In this document: positions 5,202 to 6,377 of the stretch, piece by piece | Position numbering within the stretch: position 1 is the stretch's first letter | How the letters are laid out: the number at the start of each line of letters is the position of its first letter | Assembly: GCA_937967665.1 (NCBI GenBank) | Contig: CALBSZ010000236.1 | Location: 1 to 6,377 of the forward strand | DNA from: an uncultured Planctomycetaceae bacterium | Lineage (GTDB): Bacteria > Planctomycetota > Planctomycetia > Pirellulales > Pirellulaceae | Length of the DNA: 6,377 nucleotides | Direction of reading: 5' to 3' | Position numbers and translations under genes: made by a program | Notes under the pieces: generated by a model | Database searches by the model: none | Seen by the model: only the letters and a program-made list of their open reading frames with translations | Told to the model about the DNA's origin: nothing

Positions 5202-6377
5202 CTAGTCCGAGAAGAGGAATCGCCCGGGATTCAGGAGGTGGCTGGGATCGAACTGGCGCTTCACCGCGGTCATGACGCGCAGGGAATCGCCAGCCGTTCC
5301 CCATAACGCCTGGCGAGTCAGGTCGGTGTCGCGGGCCGAGACGACGTGGGCGTGGCCTCGTGCCGATGTCGCCAAGGGGTGAATCTGGCTAAGCATGATG
5401 GCCGCGATGCCGTCATCAGGTGGTTCCGTGAACTTCACCATGGCCGTGCCCGTTCCACAATCCGCCTGGAAGGAACAGGTGGGCGCGAGGCGGCGCACCG
5501 CGGCCAGGAAACGCATCACGGCACTTGGTACCAGTACGGCGCGGACGACCGTGGCGGCGTTTTCGTCGTCGGCAAAACCGCGAATGCATGCCAACAGCTC
5601 CTGCCCACGTTCTGTTTCCAGCGTGTCGATGCGGTTCACGCCCATTTCACGCCATTCCTGGCTAAGCTGTTCGCTTTGCCAGGCAACTTCCGTTTCCGTG
5701 CCTTCGAACAGAACTGCCAGGCAGAACGAACCGCTCTGTGACAGGCCCAGCATTTCGCCCCCATCCACGCCCGACACCAACTGGATGGCGACCGGCTTCG
5801 TGAGTGACCGTGAAAAGGCGCTCACCAGTTGTTCGGCCTGTTCCAGATCCGTCAATTCGCAAAGCAACACCCGCGATTGTTGCGACTGTGGCTTCAGTTT
5901 GAAGGTTAATTCAGTAATAACGCCTAAGGTTCCCAGGGAACCGGTCAGCAATTTGCAGAAATCATAACCGGCGACATTCTTGACAACGCGCCCGCCGCCT
6001 CTAAAGGGCATTCCCCGTCCGTCAACCGCCTGGATCCCGATGACAACGTCGCGGATGTCGCCGTAACCCAGGCGACGCAGTCCATTCCAATTGGTGGCGA
6101 CGATGCCGCCCAGCGTCGCCGCGGATTCCGCCGGAACATCAAAGGGCAACTGCTGGTTCTCGCTGGCCAGGGCCGCGCTGAGTGTTTCGAGTGTAATGCC
6201 CGCGTGCACCGTCACCGTCATGTCGCGTGCCGGGTAGTCCACGATCTGATTCAAGCCGGCGAGCGACAGTGCGATGCCGGGTTTTTTACCAGGCAACCCG
6301 TAGTTCAGGCTCGTGCCTCCGCCGATCGGATAGATGGCCGTTTGCCGGGACGAGGCCTCCGCCACCGTCTGCGCGAG
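5202..6377 (-). CDS. glcE: Glycolate oxidase FAD-binding subunit GlcE-like, 5' end outside the window
   Basis: FAD-linked subunit of the GlcDEF-type glycolate dehydrogenase, which oxidises glycolate to glyoxylate. The frame is open to the window edge (391 codons plus a TAG stop). The first residues visible, LAQTVAEASSRQ, already lie within the FAD-binding domain, so a GTG at 6365 is not the true start. Counting from the first visible residue: FAD-binding PIGGGTSL (17-24), ATLGGIVATNW (87-97) followed by GLRRLGYGDIRDVV, and the strongly GlcE-typical GGGRVVKNVAGYD (127-139) and GSLGTLGVITELTFKLKP (146-163). The C-terminal FDPSHLLNPGR (376-386) is the usual end of this flavoprotein family. Only a few N-terminal residues should be missing. 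Partner genes glcD and glcF are not in the window; they may lie upstream. GlcD-like relatives share the fold, but the KNVAGYD region and length favour GlcE. A function in photorespiratory-product or two-carbon metabolism is unrelated to the downstream genes. Confidence 0.9.
   Translation of the reverse strand, partial: LAQTVAEASSRQTAIYPIGGGTSLNYGLPGKKPGIALSLAGLNQIVDYPARDMTVTVHAGITLETLSAALASENQQLPFDVPAESAATLGGIVATNWNGLRRLGYGDIRDVVIGIQAVDGRGMPFRGGGRVVKNVAGYDFCKLLTGSLGTLGVITELTFKLKPQSQQSRVLLCELTDLEQAEQLVSAFSRSLTKPVAIQLVSGVDGGEMLGLSQSGSFCLAVLFEGTETEVAWQSEQLSQEWREMGVNRIDTLETERGQELLACIRGFADDENAATVVRAVLVPSAVMRFLAAVRRLAPTCSFQADCGTGTAMVKFTEPPDDGIAAIMLSQIHPLATSARGHAHVVSARDTDLTRQALWGTAGDSLRVMTAVKRQFDPSHLLNPGRFLFSD

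Noticed and set aside
4927..5304. A 125-codon minus-strand frame covering the spacer upstream of the kinase
   Set aside because: It overlaps the 3' end of the glycolate oxidase gene in another frame and touches the kinase start. It is rich in R and P, has no recognisable domain, and most likely is noise.
1..6377. CRISPR arrays, tRNA or rRNA genes, insertion sequences, prophage or attachment sites
   Set aside because: No regularly spaced repeats, tRNA-like clover-leaf, rRNA motifs, transposase-like frames or terminal inverted repeats with target duplications were seen.

Overview
All genes in this 6.4 kb window lie on the minus strand, so the biological reading order runs from high to low coordinates. 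Base composition is moderately GC-rich. TTA, CTA and TCA codons are nearly absent, which leaves long empty antisense frames opposite every gene. The gene set fits a Gram-negative-type bacterium. A planctomycete of the Pirellulales type is my best guess, from the overall look of the proteins and the pairing of a lone receiver and STAS protein with a pilus/secretion ATPase. This is inference only; no rRNA or marker gene is present.

Reading order: (1) 6377-5202, the 3' part of a GlcE-type glycolate oxidase FAD-binding subunit, whose start lies outside the window. (2) 5201-4931, a 271-bp spacer with no convincing gene, which holds a candidate promoter and some GC-rich dyads. (3) 4930-3428, a membrane-bound PAS/HisKA/HATPase histidine kinase. 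(4) 3405-3016, a stand-alone CheY-like receiver, 22 bp after the kinase. (5) 3015-2922, a 94-bp spacer with a perfect 16-bp palindrome placed between candidate -35 and -10 boxes. (6) 2921-2595, a STAS-domain (anti-anti-sigma-like) protein. (7) 2594-2518, a leader dominated by a 19-bp, nearly perfect hairpin. (8) 2517-799, a GspE/PilB-family assembly ATPase with an N-terminal MshEN (cyclic-di-GMP-binding type) domain. (9) 776-1, the first 258 codons of a GspF/PilC inner-membrane platform protein.

The kinase, receiver, STAS protein, ATPase and platform protein are co-directional and look like a signalling module leading into the core motor of a type IV pilus or type II secretion machine. Three control layers are plausible: phosphotransfer through the kinase and receiver, STAS-type partner switching, and cyclic-di-GMP at the ATPase N-terminus. 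The two intergenic DNA/RNA structures (2938-2966 and 2530-2584) are the most notable non-coding signals. The glycolate oxidase gene is probably a separate metabolic unit.
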